This document shows, in pieces, positions 63,216-64,000 of a stretch of DNA of 64,000 bases. How positions within the stretch are numbered: the first letter of the stretch is position 1; each line of letters begins with the position of its first letter. The stretch is taken from positions 208,156,247 to 208,220,246 of the forward strand of contig OZ018319.1 of NCBI GenBank assembly GCA_963969495.1, read 5' to 3'. Position numbers and translations under genes: made by a program. This stretch comes from Ceratothoa steindachneri (Eukaryota; Arthropoda; Malacostraca; Isopoda; Cymothoidae). The notes beneath the pieces were generated by a model, which saw nothing but the letters and a program-made list of their open reading frames with translations, was not told the origin of the DNA and ran no database searches.

Positions 63216-63589
63216 CGATCCTTTGTCTTTTCTCATTATTTTCTCCCGAGGGGGCAGTTAGCTCCCTTTGTCCCCCCCGCCAAATTTTTATCCCTTTTCG
63301 GTCACTGTAATTGGGACTTCATAATTGGGGACCCTTTTAAATCTTGCTAATAGGACCTACTCAGCATCGACACGGTGGATGGGGCCTGAAATGAGGAAAG
63401 ATGTACATAACACCAATGCCAAGCACTACACATACACACAAAATTGGTTTATATACGATAACCTACACGTTTTAACTACGTATTGGTAAAGGTTTACACA
63501 TTTGAATGAATAAAACGAAAGTTATCAGCAGATAATCAATTTACTAGAAATTTTGAAGTGTCCAAAATGATCCGAACGACGATGAAATC

Positions 63590-64000
63590 CGATTTTGCGG
63601 GAGAATATAGCGATTAGATTATCGGATGAAAAGATTTATACAAGTAATTAGTATGTAGTGTAGAGGCCTTTATTCTCGATGATGCTTTGGCATCTGCCAC
63701 AGGAACGAACCAAATGTCGACACTTGTTCAGTAATCTTGTTACCTCCATCTTGAAGAATTTCCCAGTTCTTGAACTGTTTTCGGATTCCTCACGTTAGAC
63801 CTCTCTCTCTCTGTCTTTCACGGATGTTCAATGGGATTCAGGTCAGAAACCTGTACAGACCAGTCCATACCATTGATGTCTGCTCCTCGTTCAAGAAGGT
63901 CTTCACCGACTTGACCTAATGGGAGGGGGCGTTATTCTGTGTGAAAATTGCAGGTTGGGCTTCGGAGGCTCGGTGATGGGGCAAAGCCTGGACAGTTGTG
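63590..64000 (-). pseudogene. Tc1-like transposase, cut by window end
   Basis: The minus strand at about 63825-63877 reads GMDWSVQVSDLNPIEHP (family WPVQSPDLNPIEHLW), with further decayed C-terminal sequence toward 63660. Upstream coding lies beyond the window. A stop follows PIEHP, so it is broken. Confidence 0.7.

Overview
The window looks like intronic and intergenic DNA from an invertebrate animal, probably an arthropod (a crustacean is plausible, not proven). It is AT-rich and crowded with (TA)n microsatellites, Penelope-like elements (PLEs), Tc1/mariner transposons, non-LTR retrotransposon fragments and tRNA-derived SINEs. The one clear host-gene segment is a LIM-only (LMO/Beadex-type) exon at 24272-24492 on the + strand, which ends at a canonical GTAAGT donor. 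I could not find the exon for its second LIM domain, so the rest of the window may be a very long intron of that gene. No bacterial or phage features were seen.

Layout. 1-6.1 kb: a 48-bp minisatellite, a PLE fragment, a Tc1 relic and dispersed-repeat fragments. 6.1-9.2 kb: a GC-richer retroelement on the - strand with proline-rich gag-like frames and an RT-RNase H frame interrupted by one in-frame TAG. 9.3-12.2 kb: a truncated LINE with a 5' foldback, three (TA)n tracts and a perfect 44-bp-arm palindrome. 12.2-24 kb: mostly featureless, with a 20-bp minisatellite, a MITE, a SINE and two broken transposases. 24.3 kb: the LMO exon. 24.9-26.1 kb: a broken gag fragment between inverted arms. 27-35 kb: a CCTAG-type pentamer array, mariner and Tc1 relics and a 120-bp tandem block. 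35-50 kb: a dense cluster of truncated PLEs, nearly all bounded by (TA)n, plus one LINE. 50-64 kb: more Tc1-class relics, minisatellites, a composite Helentron-like repeat (55838-57342) and a Tc1-like element with roughly 205-bp terminal inverted repeats (57503-60251).

The strongest unexplained signal is in the PLEs. A short RNA-like motif (YYGAARA, hairpin, GAAA) recurs at about a dozen sites at PLE ends. It resembles the hammerhead ribozyme core known from PLEs. The same PLE pieces repeatedly end, often through a foldback, exactly at a (TA)n tract; in one case (TA)n joins the PLE N-terminal region in frame to the GIY-YIG endonuclease with the reverse transcriptase missing. All of this was read by eye without alignment or database search, so boundaries and family names are approximate.
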